NCBI RefSeq assembly: GCF_029193815.1
Contig: NZ_JARFVC010000019.1
Coordinates: forward strand, 1-63,737
DNA length: 63,737 nucleotides
From: Cytobacillus sp. S13-E01
GTDB lineage: Bacteria > Bacillota > Bacilli > Bacillales > Bacillaceae_L
Direction of reading: 5' to 3'
Under the pieces are notes generated by a model. The model saw nothing but the letters and a program-made list of their open reading frames with translations, did no database searches and had not been told where the DNA came from. Shown here in pieces: positions 1 through 7,808 of this stretch (positions are counted from its first letter, which is position 1; each line of letters opens with the position of its first letter). The position numbers and the translations under genes were made by a program.

Positions 1-399
<399 letters not shown>

Positions 400-480
400 G
401 TTGAACTAGCACATGGAAGTGCTGACATCGATGTTGTCACAGGACGTGACGTTCTTAATCGGTGTTCATTACTTCGTTTT
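400..480 (-). other. 16S rRNA leader with two-hairpin module shared with intergenic repeats
   Basis: This is transcribed leader just upstream of 16S. On the minus strand it holds a hairpin GTCACGTCCTGTGAC (436-450) and then a second one built on AGCAC/GTGCT (about 409-422). The order and spacing of blocks (CGATTAA, CACGTCCTGTG, ATCGA, TCAGCAC, TCC, TGTGC, CAA) match modules in the intergenic repeats at 3561, 4988 and 6611. Such leaders normally take part in 16S precursor folding and processing. Whether this module does so is inference. Confidence 0.7.
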
Positions 481-510
481 TTAAAACAAACATTGACGTT
501 TGTGTTGTGT

Positions 511-526
511 TCAGTTTTCAAAGAAC
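511..526 (-). promoter_or_regulatory. rrn boxA-like antitermination sequence
   Basis: The minus strand reads GTTCTTTGAAAACTGA between promoter P2 and the 16S gene. It resembles the Bacillus rrn leader boxA (NusB/S10 binding) element. A related string occurs in the 23S-5S spacer near 63465-63480. Assigned by similarity only. Confidence 0.55.
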
Positions 527-559
527 TTTTTTACAATATCGCCTGTAAGCGACTTTATT

Positions 560-589
560 AATATAACATGGCCGTTATAATTAAATCAA
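560..589 (-). promoter_or_regulatory. rrn promoter P2 (SigA type)
   Basis: The minus strand carries TTGATT and TATATT separated by 18 bp, about 160 bp upstream of the 16S gene. It lies downstream of a second promoter, giving the tandem arrangement typical of rRNA operons. Confidence 0.7.
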
Positions 590-642
590 CCATTTTTTAA
601 ATGTTTTTGCTGTTTAAAAAAAACGTAACAGCGACTTTTATT

Positions 643-671
643 ACTATATCAAGATAGAATTTAAAAGTCAA
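643..671 (-). promoter_or_regulatory. rrn promoter P1 (SigA type)
   Basis: The minus strand carries TTGACT, a 17-bp spacer and TATAGT. With the promoter at 560-589 it forms a tandem pair driving the rRNA operon whose 16S gene opens this window. The surrounding DNA is strongly A/T rich, as expected for UP-like contacts. Confidence 0.75.
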
Positions 672-749
672 TACTTCAAATTGAATTTTATTCATGTATT
701 TTATATTGTCATATGGAGTTAGTGTAATTATAATTCTACTCCACTTACT

Positions 750-784
750 AAGAAAAGCTGTCCATAAAATCTGAACAGCTTTTC
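750..784 (-). terminator. intrinsic terminator of the small gene at 793-1023
   Basis: The minus strand reads AAAAGCTGTTC, a short loop, GGACAGCTTTTC. It lies 10 bp past the stop codon of the upstream small gene, and just before the rrn promoter region. Confidence 0.7.
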
Positions 785-792
785 ACTTCTAT

Positions 793-1023
793 TTATGAAC
801 CGTTTCTCCTAACTTTTTTTACTCTAATATATTTGGTGCATTCACTTGGTGATGCAATCTTTCTAAATAAGTTAAATAAAATCTGATACCTTTCTTCCAT
901 TGCTCTTTTTACTATATGATCAATCCTTGGTTCTTCAATATCATGGAGAATTTCCTCCATCTCACGCTTCAATACATATTCTATCTCTTTCATTTCTTTA
1001 TAATTTACCAATAATCCAAGCAT
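793..1023 (-). CDS. small conserved-looking protein of unknown function (76 aa)
   Basis: This is a short, highly charged, helix-prone protein with no signal peptide or membrane segment. Most of its length is acidic and basic heptad-like sequence (YKEMKEIEYVLKREMEE near the N-terminus, IDHIVKRAMEERY in the middle). It has a strong ribosome binding site (GAGGTGAAAAT before ATG) and its own intrinsic terminator at 750-784, so it is probably a real single-gene unit. It lies between pdaB and the rrn operon. I do not recognise a functional family. Similar small proteins may exist in other Bacillus, but that is from memory. Confidence 0.75.
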   Translation of the reverse strand: MLGLLVNYKEMKEIEYVLKREMEEILHDIEEPRIDHIVKRAMEERYQILFNLFRKIASPSECTKYIRVKKVRRNGS

Positions 1024-1108
1024 ATTTTCACCTCAACATTAATTTAATTCTAGTTATTTCCATAAATATAAATTTTATGATTTTTTTATCTACTACAAGC
1101 CAATTCAT

Positions 1109-1136
1109 TCATATATTAGATTGACAAGCATACTAT
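1109..1136 (+). promoter_or_regulatory. possible SigE promoter of pdaB
   Basis: TCATATA and CATACTAT are separated by 13 bp, about 38 bp before pdaB. The -10 resembles the SigE consensus CATACAMT. B. subtilis pdaB is expressed during sporulation, so a mother-cell promoter fits. The spacing is one short of ideal, so the call is tentative. Confidence 0.45.
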
Positions 1137-1173
1137 GTAGACAAGGACAGTTAAGTATTCAGGAGGGGGCTTT

Positions 1174-1938
1174 ATGAATTTTTTCTTTATCTTAAATGGT
1201 AAAAAGGTTAAGCAAACTATGATCATTCTGGTTGCATCATTCTTCACTGCAGGCATTTTATATATAGAAAACGGCTTGCTTTTTCCAGTGTTCTCAACCG
1301 CAGATGGTCCAAAGGCAATTTATAAAGGAGAACAGGCAGACAAGAAAATTTCACTTACCTTCGATATTAGCTGGGGTGATACAAAGGCACTGCCTATTCT
1401 TGATCAATTGAAAACTGAAGGAATTAAAAATGCCACATTTTTTTTATCAGCTTCATGGGCTGAGAGACATCCTGATATCGTAAAACGTATTATCGAGGAT
1501 GGTCACGAAATTGGAAGTATGGGTTATCAATGGAAAAATTATCTTGAACTCGAGGATACAAAGATTAAAAAAGATCTCTTACAAGCACAGGAAGTTTTTA
1601 AAACTCTAGGGGTGAAAAAGGTTAACCTAGTTAGGCCACCAACAGGAAACTTTGATAAAAGAGTATTAAAAGTAGCTAATTCGCTTGGCTTTACTGTTGT
1701 TCATTGGAGTATCGATTCAAAAGATTGGACAAATCCCGGGGTTAATAAAATCGTCGAAAACGTTACGACTAAATTGAAGGGTGGAGACATAGTACTACTT
1801 CACGCATCTGATTCTGCAAAGCAAACAAATCAGGCATTACCTGCAATCATAAAAACATTAAAACAAAAAGGATATACCAATTCATCTATCTCAGACATCA
1901 TCGCAAATGCTGATGCGAAAAGCGAAGAAATTAAGTAG
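1174..1938 (+). CDS. pdaB: sporulation polysaccharide deacetylase PdaB
   Basis: A NodB-type carbohydrate esterase 4 protein of 254 aa, needed in Bacillus to maintain spore cortex late in sporulation. The N-terminus has one hydrophobic anchor (about residues 15-35). The deacetylase domain follows, with motif 1 as [10 protein letters not shown] (about residue 61) instead of the usual TFDDG. Later come [19 protein letters not shown] and GDIVLLHAS. Loss of the second motif-1 Asp is usual for PdaB as I recall, so it is not evidence of inactivation. The start is set by AGGAGGGGG before ATG. It is one of only two + strand genes here, next to kbaA and gerD as in B. subtilis. Confidence 0.95.
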   Translation: MNFFFILNGKKVKQTMIILVASFFTAGILYIENGLLFPVFSTADGPKAIYKGEQADKKISLTFDISWGDTKALPILDQLKTEGIKNATFFLSASWAERHPDIVKRIIEDGHEIGSMGYQWKNYLELEDTKIKKDLLQAQEVFKTLGVKKVNLVRPPTGNFDKRVLKVANSLGFTVVHWSIDSKDWTNPGVNKIVENVTTKLKGGDIVLLHASDSAKQTNQALPAIIKTLKQKGYTNSSISDIIANADAKSEEIK

Positions 1939-1960
1939 TCACAACAAAGAAGTTAAATGA

Positions 1961-2087
1961 ATAAGAAAAGCCGGCTGGAAGGTTGTTCTTTACCTTCCGG
2001 ACGGATTGGCTTATACCATAGAGTCGATGGAGCCCGGAGCTAGACACTAAAACTAGGTACAAACTTTTATACTTTCTTATCTTTTAA
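1961..2087 (+). repeat. dispersed modular repeat, copy A (5'-truncated, tail type I)
   Basis: The copy starts with ATAAGAAAAGC, skips the front modules, and continues with the GGAAGGT/ACCTTCC hairpin, GGATTGGCTTATACCATAGAG, then GGAGCTAGAC and the tail that ends TACTTTCTTATCTTTT. It ends against the bidirectional terminator at 2086-2119. The same blocks recur at 3457, 3529, 4955, 6577, 27287, 44633 and 49459. Confidence 0.85.
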
Positions 2088-2119
2088 AAAAGGCTGATCT
2101 CGAGGATCAACCTTTTTTT
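2086..2119. terminator. bidirectional terminator between pdaB and kbaA
   Basis: The stem GGCTGATC/GATCAACC has a 5-nt loop and is flanked by A- and T-runs, so it can stop transcripts from either strand. The kbaA stop codon (2107-2109) lies inside the hairpin. Confidence 0.85.
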
Positions 2120-2730
2120 GCATTTGTAGCAGTGTTTAGCCTGTGAAGTATAAGGAGTTGGTATGCATTACAAATTAATAGTGGTAGCAACATTAGATAT
2201 AACCAGCTTTCTTCATTAACTCTTAACGCTGGAAACCACTCAATGGTTGTCACTACATACATAAAAAAGAGTGCCGGAACAAATGCGTGTTTATTCGTTT
2301 GTTTCATTTTGTAATAGGCAATAACTAAGGACAAAAGTAATAGTAAAAGTGCTGTACCTATATAGGAATTTAAAGATTCTCCTTTAGTTGCAAAGACCTG
2401 ATAACGGAAATAGACCAAATCAAAGAATACAAATGCTATTAGCACTAACTGAACTGGATTCCATAAACTGCGAAAAATTCCTAATCCAAAACGGTGTACA
2501 GTTAAATAAGCAAAAAAGCCCATTTGGCTAATTATACTAAAAATAAATCCTACACCAATTAGCCATAGTAAAATAGAGAGTATCTCAATGAGATCAAAAC
2601 TTACAAAAAGTTCACTATACTCGTCCCATTTCACAGCGAAGCCGACAATCGCAGTACTTAACGCTCCGACTAGGAGTGTAGAAATAAACAATCGAACCCA
2701 ATTTCGACTATTCACAGTGTTATCCTCCAC
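2107..2730 (-). CDS. kbaA: KinB-signalling pathway activation protein KbaA
   Basis: An integral membrane protein of 207 aa that in B. subtilis is needed for KinB kinase to feed the sporulation phosphorelay. After a short charged N-terminus there are about six hydrophobic segments (starting near residues 14, 48, 70, 90, 122 and 165), filling most of the protein. The neighbourhood (pdaB and gerD on the opposite strand, then salA and cwlD) is the same as around kbaA in B. subtilis, which with length and topology supports the call. The stop lies within its terminator. Confidence 0.88.
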   Translation of the reverse strand: MEDNTVNSRNWVRLFISTLLVGALSTAIVGFAVKWDEYSELFVSFDLIEILSILLWLIGVGFIFSIISQMGFFAYLTVHRFGLGIFRSLWNPVQLVLIAFVFFDLVYFRYQVFATKGESLNSYIGTALLLLLLSLVIAYYKMKQTNKHAFVPALFFMYVVTTIEWFPALRVNEESWLYLMLLPLLICNAYQLLILHRLNTATNAKKG

Positions 2731-2802
2731 CTTTAAGATAAATTTTACTTAATGATTGTACCAACCAAAGCAATAAAATGCCAGTTATACACGAAGTTTC
2801 AA

Positions 2803-2832
2803 TGCATAATTTTATTGTAAAATCTCATATTA
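2803..2832 (+). promoter_or_regulatory. possible SigG promoter of gerD
   Basis: TGCATAA and CATATTA are separated by 16 bp, ending 33 bp before the gerD start. Both boxes resemble forespore SigG elements. gerD is SigG-controlled in B. subtilis, which supports the reading. Tentative. Confidence 0.5.
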
Positions 2833-2865
2833 AGGATAAGGGATTTTTGAAAGGAGCTTATAGAT

Positions 2866-3456
2866 ATGAAAAAAAGGATGTCGCTCCTCATATTTAGTTG
2901 CTTTCTAATAATTATTGGGTGTGCCCCTAGAGAACAAGGAAATCAACGCTTGGATTATGAAGAAACAAAAAAGATGGTTGTAGATATACTCAAAACCGAT
3001 GATGGAAAAAAGGCTATAGATGAAATTCTGACTGACGACAAAATGCAGCAAAAATTAGTAATGGATCAAGCTGTTGTAACTAAATCAATTCAAGAGACAT
3101 TAACATCAGATAAGGGAGCAGAGTTTTGGCAGAAAAATTTTGAGGATCCAAAATTCGTCGAAAGCTTTGCTAAGAGTATGCAAAGTGAACACGAAAAGAT
3201 TATAAAAGAACTAATGAAAGATCCCGATTACCAAAAGATGATGATGGAAATTCTTAAAAACCCTGAAATGGAAGAGGAAATGAATAAAGTTCTTCGTAGC
3301 CAAGAAATGAGAGCTCATATGCAAACCGTAATCACCGAAACACTTGAAAGTCCGCTTTTCAAAGCAAAGATGCAGGAACTTCTTATTAAAGGCGCTGAAG
3401 AAATACAAACTGAAAAAGCCGAAAAGAAAGAAGAAGGCGGCGGAAAAGAAAGTTAA
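2866..3456 (+). CDS. gerD: spore germination lipoprotein GerD
   Basis: A 196-aa lipoprotein that scaffolds clusters of germinant receptors in the spore inner membrane. The signal peptide is basic then hydrophobic, and ends in a lipobox (IIIGC) with the lipidated Cys near residue 19. The mature part is highly charged and helical, with methionine-rich repeats of the form DP.YQKMMMEILKNPEMEEEM (about 120-145). The C-terminus is a Lys/Glu/Gly tail. The start has an AAGGAGCT ribosome site. The next bases after the stop are a dispersed repeat copy, then a terminator shared with salA. Confidence 0.95.
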   Translation: MKKRMSLLIFSCFLIIIGCAPREQGNQRLDYEETKKMVVDILKTDDGKKAIDEILTDDKMQQKLVMDQAVVTKSIQETLTSDKGAEFWQKNFEDPKFVESFAKSMQSEHEKIIKELMKDPDYQKMMMEILKNPEMEEEMNKVLRSQEMRAHMQTVITETLESPLFKAKMQELLIKGAEEIQTEKAEKKEEGGGKES

Positions 3457-3528
3457 TAAGAAAAGCGCAGGGCGCCCGGAGCTAGACACTAAAAACTAGG
3501 TACAAACTTTTATACTTTCTTACCTTTT
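3457..3528 (+). repeat. dispersed modular repeat, copy B1 (internal deletion form)
   Basis: A minimal copy that begins at the base after the gerD stop. The head TAAGAAAAGCGCAGG is joined directly to GGCGCCCGGAGCTAGAC and the type I tail. Full copies carry GGCGCCCG-like octamers in both head and tail, so B1 looks like a deletion between them. It runs straight into copy B2. Confidence 0.85.
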
Positions 3529-3767
3529 AAGAAAAGCGCAGGGCGTCCGCCTATAGGAGCGTCGATTAAAACCCGCCACGTCCTGTGGCATTGTCGACAC
3601 TTGCACATCGTGTGCTTCGAAGACTTCGCCGAAAGAAGCGTTCTTTGCTTCTATAGGAGGAGTTGAAGTTTCCCCTCGTTTCTAGGCGCTGGAGCTAGAC
3701 AGGCTTATGCCATAGAGTCTGGCGCCCGGAGCTTGACACTAAAACTAGGTACACTTTCTTATCTTTT
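3529..3767 (+). repeat. dispersed modular repeat, copy B2 (with 16S-leader-like module, tail type I)
   Basis: A long copy: head, then GTCGATTAAAACCC and the hairpin GCCACGTCCTGTGGC (3575-3589), a second inverted repeat GCACA/TGTGC, a segment not seen in the other copies, then GGCGCTGGAGCTAGAC and a second GGCGCCCGGAGCTTGACAC tail. It ends at the salA/gerD terminator. Confidence 0.85.
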
Positions 3768-3768
3768 C

Positions 3769-3800
3769 AAAAACACCCAGTCATTGACTGGGTGTTTTTG
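3769..3800. terminator. bidirectional terminator between gerD and salA
   Basis: Near-perfect stem ACACCCAGTCA/TGACTGGGTGT with A- and T-runs on both sides. It lies 3 bp from the salA stop and serves the convergent genes. Confidence 0.9.
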
Positions 3801-3803
3801 ATT

Positions 3804-4853
3804 TTATAGTGAGCTTACTATCTTTTTTGCAATATCCAAGTATTCTTTTCCTACACGATGATCAACATCGTATACAGAAGGTGCAAAGTCATCTTCGTTC
3901 CAATCAGGTTGCTGCAAAGGAAGCTGTCCAAGTAGAGTTGTGTGTAGTTCCTCTGCTAGCTTCTCTCCCCCACCCTTACCGAATACATATTCCTTTTCGC
4001 CGGTAACTTTACTTTCAAAGTAAGACATATTCTCAATAACACCAATTATTTCGTGGTCTGTACGCAGGGCCATCGCACCCGCTCTCGCAGCAACGAATGC
4101 TGCAGTAGGATGTGGTGTTGTAACAATAATTTCTTTACAAGAAGGAAGCATTGTATGAACATCAAGTGCTACATCCCCTGTTCCTGGCGGAAGGTCTAAG
4201 AGGATATAATCTAATTCGCCCCATTCAACGTCATTGAAGAAATTATTCAACATCTTTCCAAGCATTGGTCCACGCCAAATGACTGGTGAATTATCTTCTA
4301 CAAAGAAGCCCATTGAGATAACCTTAATGCCAAGTCTCTCTACCGGGACAATCTTCTCTCCTCGTACTACAGGACGTTTGGTAATACCCATCATATCCGG
4401 AACACTAAATCCATAAATATCTGCATCAACCAAACCAACCTTCTTGCCCAATCGCGCTAATGATACAGCTAGGTTTACAGATACAGTTGATTTTCCTACT
4501 CCACCCTTACCACTTGCGATTGCAATAAAGGTAGGTTCATTACCTGGAGATAACGATGAATTAGAGCCTTGCCCTGCATCACTTTTATGCTTCGCTAGCT
4601 CTTCCTGTGGTAAATCGGTAAATCGTAGTCCTACTGATTCAGCCCCTGCTTCCTTCAACTTAGCTACAATAACACCTTGTAACTGCATTTGCTCAGCAGT
4701 ACCTGTTTTAGCTAGTGCAATTTTTACACTCACATGGTTTTTCTCTTCTTTTATCTTTATTTCTTGAATACCGTTTGTTTCTGCTAATGTTTTATGTAGA
4801 AATGGATCTTTTAAATTGTGTAGTACTTGTACTACGCTTTGTTCAGTTAACAT
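3804..4853 (-). CDS. salA: Mrp/NBP35-family ATPase SalA
   Basis: A P-loop ATPase of 349 aa, homologous to Mrp iron-sulfur carrier proteins. The B. subtilis ortholog SalA (YbaL) is a regulator that represses scoC. A DUF59-like N-terminal domain (about 1-80) precedes the ATPase domain with the deviant Walker A GKGGVGKST near residue 115, then DADIYGFSVPDM, and DLPPGTGD. The C-terminal half lacks the CxxC pair found in many Mrp proteins. The ATG at 4853 is chosen because AGGTGG lies 8 nt upstream. Two in-frame GTG codons further up overlap that site. Confidence 0.93.
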   Translation of the reverse strand: MLTEQSVVQVLHNLKDPFLHKTLAETNGIQEIKIKEEKNHVSVKIALAKTGTAEQMQLQGVIVAKLKEAGAESVGLRFTDLPQEELAKHKSDAGQGSNSSLSPGNEPTFIAIASGKGGVGKSTVSVNLAVSLARLGKKVGLVDADIYGFSVPDMMGITKRPVVRGEKIVPVERLGIKVISMGFFVEDNSPVIWRGPMLGKMLNNFFNDVEWGELDYILLDLPPGTGDVALDVHTMLPSCKEIIVTTPHPTAAFVAARAGAMALRTDHEIIGVIENMSYFESKVTGEKEYVFGKGGGEKLAEELHTTLLGQLPLQQPDWNEDDFAPSVYDVDHRVGKEYLDIAKKIVSSL

Positions 4854-4954
4854 TATATGCACCACCTATAAAATGAATTAGTTTTCAATAGTATATCACA
4901 TTAGTCCAAAGCTAGAGTGTGATGAAGCTCATACCTTTTGCTATGAGCAATTCC

Positions 4955-5168
4955 TAAGAAAAGCGCAGGGTAACCGCATATCGGTCCGTCGATTAAAACC
5001 CGCGACGTCCTGTTGCGAACATCGACATCAGCACACTCTGAGCAAGTCAAGCGTAAGCTGAGCTGGCTTGGAAGGTTGTTATTTAACCTTCCGGATTGGC
5101 TTATACGATAGAGCCTATGGTACCCGGAGCTAGACACATACTAGGTACAAAATTTTATACTTTATCTT
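4955..5168 (+). repeat. dispersed modular repeat, copy C (with 16S-leader-like module, tail type I)
   Basis: Contains the head, GTCGATTAAAACCC, a variant hairpin GCGACGTCCTGTTGC (5002-5016), ATCGACATCAGCAC, the GGAAGGTT/AACCTTCC hairpin, GGATTGGCTTATACGATAGAG, GGAGCTAGACAC and the type I tail. Unlike most copies, it stops about 37 bp short of the next terminator. The 4854-4954 stretch before it shows no feature. Confidence 0.85.
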
Positions 5169-5204
5169 AATACAAAATGGCTCAACTTATAAATTCTGAT
5201 AATA

Positions 5205-5234
5205 CAAAAAAATAACCTCCACTTAGTCTGGAGG
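5205..5234 (-). terminator. cwlD intrinsic terminator containing the stop codon
   Basis: The minus strand reads CCTCCA, a 7-nt loop, TGGAGG, then a T-rich run. The loop contains the cwlD TAA codon (5223-5225), so the ribosome terminates within the hairpin. Confidence 0.75.
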
Positions 5235-5936
5235 ATTTGTTTCATTTGAAGCATAACGTAATATACCCCTATATATGGATGCAGCCACCTTTTCTTGGTA
5301 ATGCTCTTGTACTAATAATTGTTTTTCAGTTTCATTTGATAGGAAACCAACTTCGACAAGCGCTCCCGGTTTATTTGCATTTTTTAAAAGATAGACGCTA
5401 TTAATGCTTTTTGCCTTGCGTGATGTATTTTCTAAATTTGTACGTAGCTCATCTTGAATATATTTTGCTAGGTCTTCATTTTCTTTATATGTGCGATAAT
5501 AAAATGTTTGGGCTCCACTCCACTTTGGTGAAGGTATTGCATTTAAATGTATACTTATAAATAAATCAGCATCAGATTCATTAATTAGATTTACACGTTT
5601 TTTTAAATCCTCAACCTTACGCCGGCTATAGCCCCTAGTACTTTCTGTTGCGAGGTCTGTGTCCGTTTCACGTGTCATAATGACTAGTGCGCCTTGCTCC
5701 TGCAAGAAATCACGGATTTTTAGTGTGATCTTTAATGAAATGTCTTTTTCGAACAGGTCACCACTATCGGCACCGCCATCTGGACCACCATGACCTGGAT
5801 CTAAAACGATAATCTTCCCTGTTAACGGCAAATTCCAAGGGTTTAATGAATCATTATCTAAAAACTGATATTGAAATAAAACAAATAATAATATAAATCC
5901 GGTTATAAATCCTCCGATTTTTAACTTTTTCTTCAC
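5223..5936 (-). CDS. cwlD: spore cortex N-acetylmuramoyl-L-alanine amidase CwlD
   Basis: A zinc amidase (Amidase_3 family, 237 aa) that with PdaA forms muramic lactam in spore cortex. It has an N-terminal membrane/signal segment (about residues 7-24), then the zinc-binding start VLDPGHGGPDGG (His near 49), a second site SIHLNAIPSPKWSGAQTFYY, and the C-terminal Glu motif GALVEVGFLSN. Length fits the family. The ribosome site AGGAGGGGGAAGA precedes a GTG start. A possible SigE promoter lies between it and ybaK. Confidence 0.95.
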   Translation of the reverse strand: MKKKLKIGGFITGFILLFVLFQYQFLDNDSLNPWNLPLTGKIIVLDPGHGGPDGGADSGDLFEKDISLKITLKIRDFLQEQGALVIMTRETDTDLATESTRGYSRRKVEDLKKRVNLINESDADLFISIHLNAIPSPKWSGAQTFYYRTYKENEDLAKYIQDELRTNLENTSRKAKSINSVYLLKNANKPGALVEVGFLSNETEKQLLVQEHYQEKVAASIYRGILRYASNETNPPD

Positions 5937-5967
5937 TTCTTCCCCCTCCTGCTAGTCCCTTCTATTA

Positions 5968-5996
5968 ACTATATGGGACAAGAAGAAAGTTTATGT
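5968..5996 (-). promoter_or_regulatory. possible SigE promoter of cwlD
   Basis: The minus strand has ACATAAA, a 14-bp spacer and CATATAGT about 32 bp before cwlD. It partly matches the SigE consensus. cwlD is a mother-cell sporulation gene in B. subtilis. Confidence 0.4.
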
Positions 5997-6001
5997 TAAA
6001 T

Positions 6002-6442
6002 TTAATGTAGTCTAAGTCGATATCTTTTTTCGCTCTTATAAAAGCCCTCTACCCACCATTGATCAACATAATGCTCACAGGTATAATATAATGATTCATT
6101 AACAAAGTCATTGTCACCAATTTGTCCCCAATACGTCAAAAAATCAAATAAGGTGTCTGTTAAATACTTCTCTTCAAAATAGCATCTATTTTTAACTTGC
6201 TCGAGGGATTCCCCATGGTAGCCGAATTTACCGTATTTGGATCCTACTAAATACGCCTCGATGGCAATATCTACACAGCCATCCTCGATTGCACGTGCAA
6301 ACATGCCATTTCTAAAAAGACTTCCAAATTGCTCATTTACACCTTTCTTTAACACCTCTAACGAGAGTTCCCGTAACATTTTTCTCTCATATGTGATTTG
6401 TTTTTCTCTACGTTTATCTTTAAAAGTTGTAATTACATTCAT
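6002..6442 (-). CDS. ybaK: DUF2521 family protein YbaK
   Basis: A 146-aa soluble protein without signal or membrane segments, similar in length and position to the B. subtilis ybaK product (DUF2521), which lies next to cwlD. The sequence begins with a basic helical region (DKRREKQITYERKML) and ends with an aromatic-rich part (YVDQWWVEGFYKSEKRYR). No catalytic motif is visible and its function is unknown. The name rests on synteny and recognition of the family. It is unrelated to Cys-tRNA deacylase YbaK of E. coli. Confidence 0.85.
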   Translation of the reverse strand: MNVITTFKDKRREKQITYERKMLRELSLEVLKKGVNEQFGSLFRNGMFARAIEDGCVDIAIEAYLVGSKYGKFGYHGESLEQVKNRCYFEEKYLTDTLFDFLTYWGQIGDNDFVNESLYYTCEHYVDQWWVEGFYKSEKRYRLRLH

Positions 6443-6576
6443 AGCGTGTAATCCCCCCTTCTTTAACTAGTTTCTTACTGCCCTTACTGAATATACGTGT
6501 ACTTAGATGGCAATTTTGAGTAACTAATGTAAATATAAGGAGTAATTTTGCATAGATTATAGCGAAATCCAAGCAA

Positions 6577-6824
6577 ATAAGAAAAGCGCAAGGCGCGCCC
6601 GCTTATCTGTGCGTCGATTAAAACCCGCCACGTCCTGTGGCGAATATCGACATCAGCACATCCTGTGCAAGTCAAGCATAAGACGGTTTATTCAAGATGG
6701 TGGTTTTTTCCTTCTTAAAGGAAATGGCTTATGGCCTCAGGTCCGATGGCGCCTGGAGCTAGACGTAGATAGACAGAGACACGAAGTTATACACAACCTT
6801 ACAATTTTATAAATTCCTAAACAA
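6577..6824 (+). repeat. dispersed modular repeat, copy D (with 16S-leader-like module, tail type II)
   Basis: A full-length copy with the head, GTCGATTAAAACCC, hairpin GCCACGTCCTGTGGC (6627-6641), ATCGACATCA, a second hairpin GCACATCCTGTGC (6655-6668), CAAGCATAAGACGG, a different central hairpin, GGCTTATGGCCTCAGG.CCGATGGCGCC, and GGAGCTAGACG. The tail differs from copies A-C and E: it reads TAGATAGACAGAGACACGAAGTTATACACAACCTTACAATTT in meaning, shared only with copy G. It abuts the rpsI terminator. Confidence 0.85.
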
Positions 6825-6825
6825 A

Positions 6826-6855
6826 TAAAAAACCAGCCAAAGGACTGGTTTTTTG
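6826..6855 (-). terminator. rplM-rpsI operon terminator
   Basis: The minus strand reads AACCAGTCCTTTGGCTGGTTTTTT, 12 bp past the rpsI stop. Confidence 0.9.
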
Positions 6856-6867
6856 TATAAACGAAAA

Positions 6868-7260
6868 TTAACGTTTTGAGAACTGTGGCGCGCGACGTGC
6901 ACCTTTAAGTCCGTACTTCTTACGTTCTTTCATACGTGCGTCACGAGTTAATAGGCCTGCACGTTTTAGTGTTCCACGGTATTCAGGATCAACTAAAAGT
7001 AATGCACGTGAGATACCATGACGAATTGCTCCAGCTTGGCCAGTATAGCCTCCACCTTTAACACTTACAAGAATATCATAGTTACCTACTGTTTCAGTTG
7101 CATTAAGAGGTTGTTTAACAACTTCTCTTAATGCCTCAAATGGAATATAATCTGCGATATCACGATTATTGATTACAATGCGTCCGTCGCCAGGAACTAA
7201 GCGTACACGTGCTACAGAGCTCTTACGACGACCAGTGCCATAATATTGTACCTGTGCCAA
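6868..7260 (-). CDS. rpsI: 30S ribosomal protein uS9
   Basis: uS9 of 130 aa, a 30S head protein whose C-terminal tail reaches the P-site tRNA. The start [17 protein letters not shown] and the conserved basic C-terminus ending [11 protein letters not shown] are both present, the last Lys-Arg being the tRNA-contacting end. It follows rplM by 20 bp, giving the usual two-gene operon, and ends at a strong terminator. Confidence 0.99.
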   Translation of the reverse strand: MAQVQYYGTGRRKSSVARVRLVPGDGRIVINNRDIADYIPFEALREVVKQPLNATETVGNYDILVSVKGGGYTGQAGAIRHGISRALLLVDPEYRGTLKRAGLLTRDARMKERKKYGLKGARRAPQFSKR

Positions 7261-7280
7261 TATAATACCCTCCTTATTAA

Positions 7281-7718
7281 TTAACCGCGAAGTTCGTAAA
7301 CTTCAGGTTGTTGTGCTGTATGTGGATGTTCGCTACCGCTATAAACATGTAGCTTTTTGAACGTTTGACGACCAAGAGAATTCTTTGGAAGCATACCTTT
7401 GATAGCAAGCTCTAACATTTTCTCAGGGTAGTTTGTGCGCATTTCTAATGCTGTTCTAGACTTTAATCCACCAGGGAATTGACTGTGACGGTAGTAGATT
7501 TTGTCTGTTAATTTCTTTCCTGTTAATTCAATTTTCTCAGCGTTGATGATGATTACATTATCACCAGTGTCAACATTTGGTGTGAAAGTTGGTTTGTTTT
7601 TACCACGTAAAATTGCTGCTACTTCACTTGCAAGACGACCTAAAGTTTGACCTTCAGCGTCCACAACGTACCATTTACGCTCTATATTATTGGCATTTGC
7701 CATAAACGTCGTACGCAT
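7281..7718 (-). CDS. rplM: 50S ribosomal protein uL13
   Basis: uL13 of 145 aa, an early-assembling 50S protein. It has the family block [21 protein letters not shown] (about 14-34) and [21 protein letters not shown], and ends [29 protein letters not shown] ribosome site precedes the ATG. It is the first gene of the rplM-rpsI operon, with a SigA promoter and L13-type leader upstream, so autoregulation by L13 is likely. Confidence 0.99.
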   Translation of the reverse strand: MRTTFMANANNIERKWYVVDAEGQTLGRLASEVAAILRGKNKPTFTPNVDTGDNVIIINAEKIELTGKKLTDKIYYRHSQFPGGLKSRTALEMRTNYPEKMLELAIKGMLPKNSLGRQTFKKLHVYSGSEHPHTAQQPEVYELRG

Positions 7719-7751
7719 TAGTTTCCCTCCTAATTATAATAAACTTGGTTT

Positions 7752-7806
7752 ATTTCAACACGATTAATTCCGGGGCTAATCGTGGGGTTAAAATACATAC
7801 CATAGG
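7752..7806 (-). promoter_or_regulatory. L13-type mRNA leader
   Basis: A short structured leader between the promoter and rplM. The stem CACGATTA/TAATCGTG (7759-7784 in + coordinates) encloses a GC-rich loop. Position, size and hairpin fit the L13 leader family described in Firmicutes, through which L13 is thought to control its operon. A covariance-model match was not run. Confidence 0.65.
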
Positions 7807-7808
7807 AT

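Noticed and set aside
1360-1380. PdaB motif 1 reading TFDI rather than TFDD as a sign of inactivation
   Set aside because: To my knowledge this form is typical of PdaB, and the rest of the domain is intact.
4901-6675. Two minus strand frames over repeat copies C and D that share a CADVDIRHRT-like peptide
   Set aside because: The shared peptide comes from translation of the repeat itself (the 16S-leader-like module). Frames start and stop arbitrarily and have no ribosome site. Similar database proteins would be artefacts of the same repeat.
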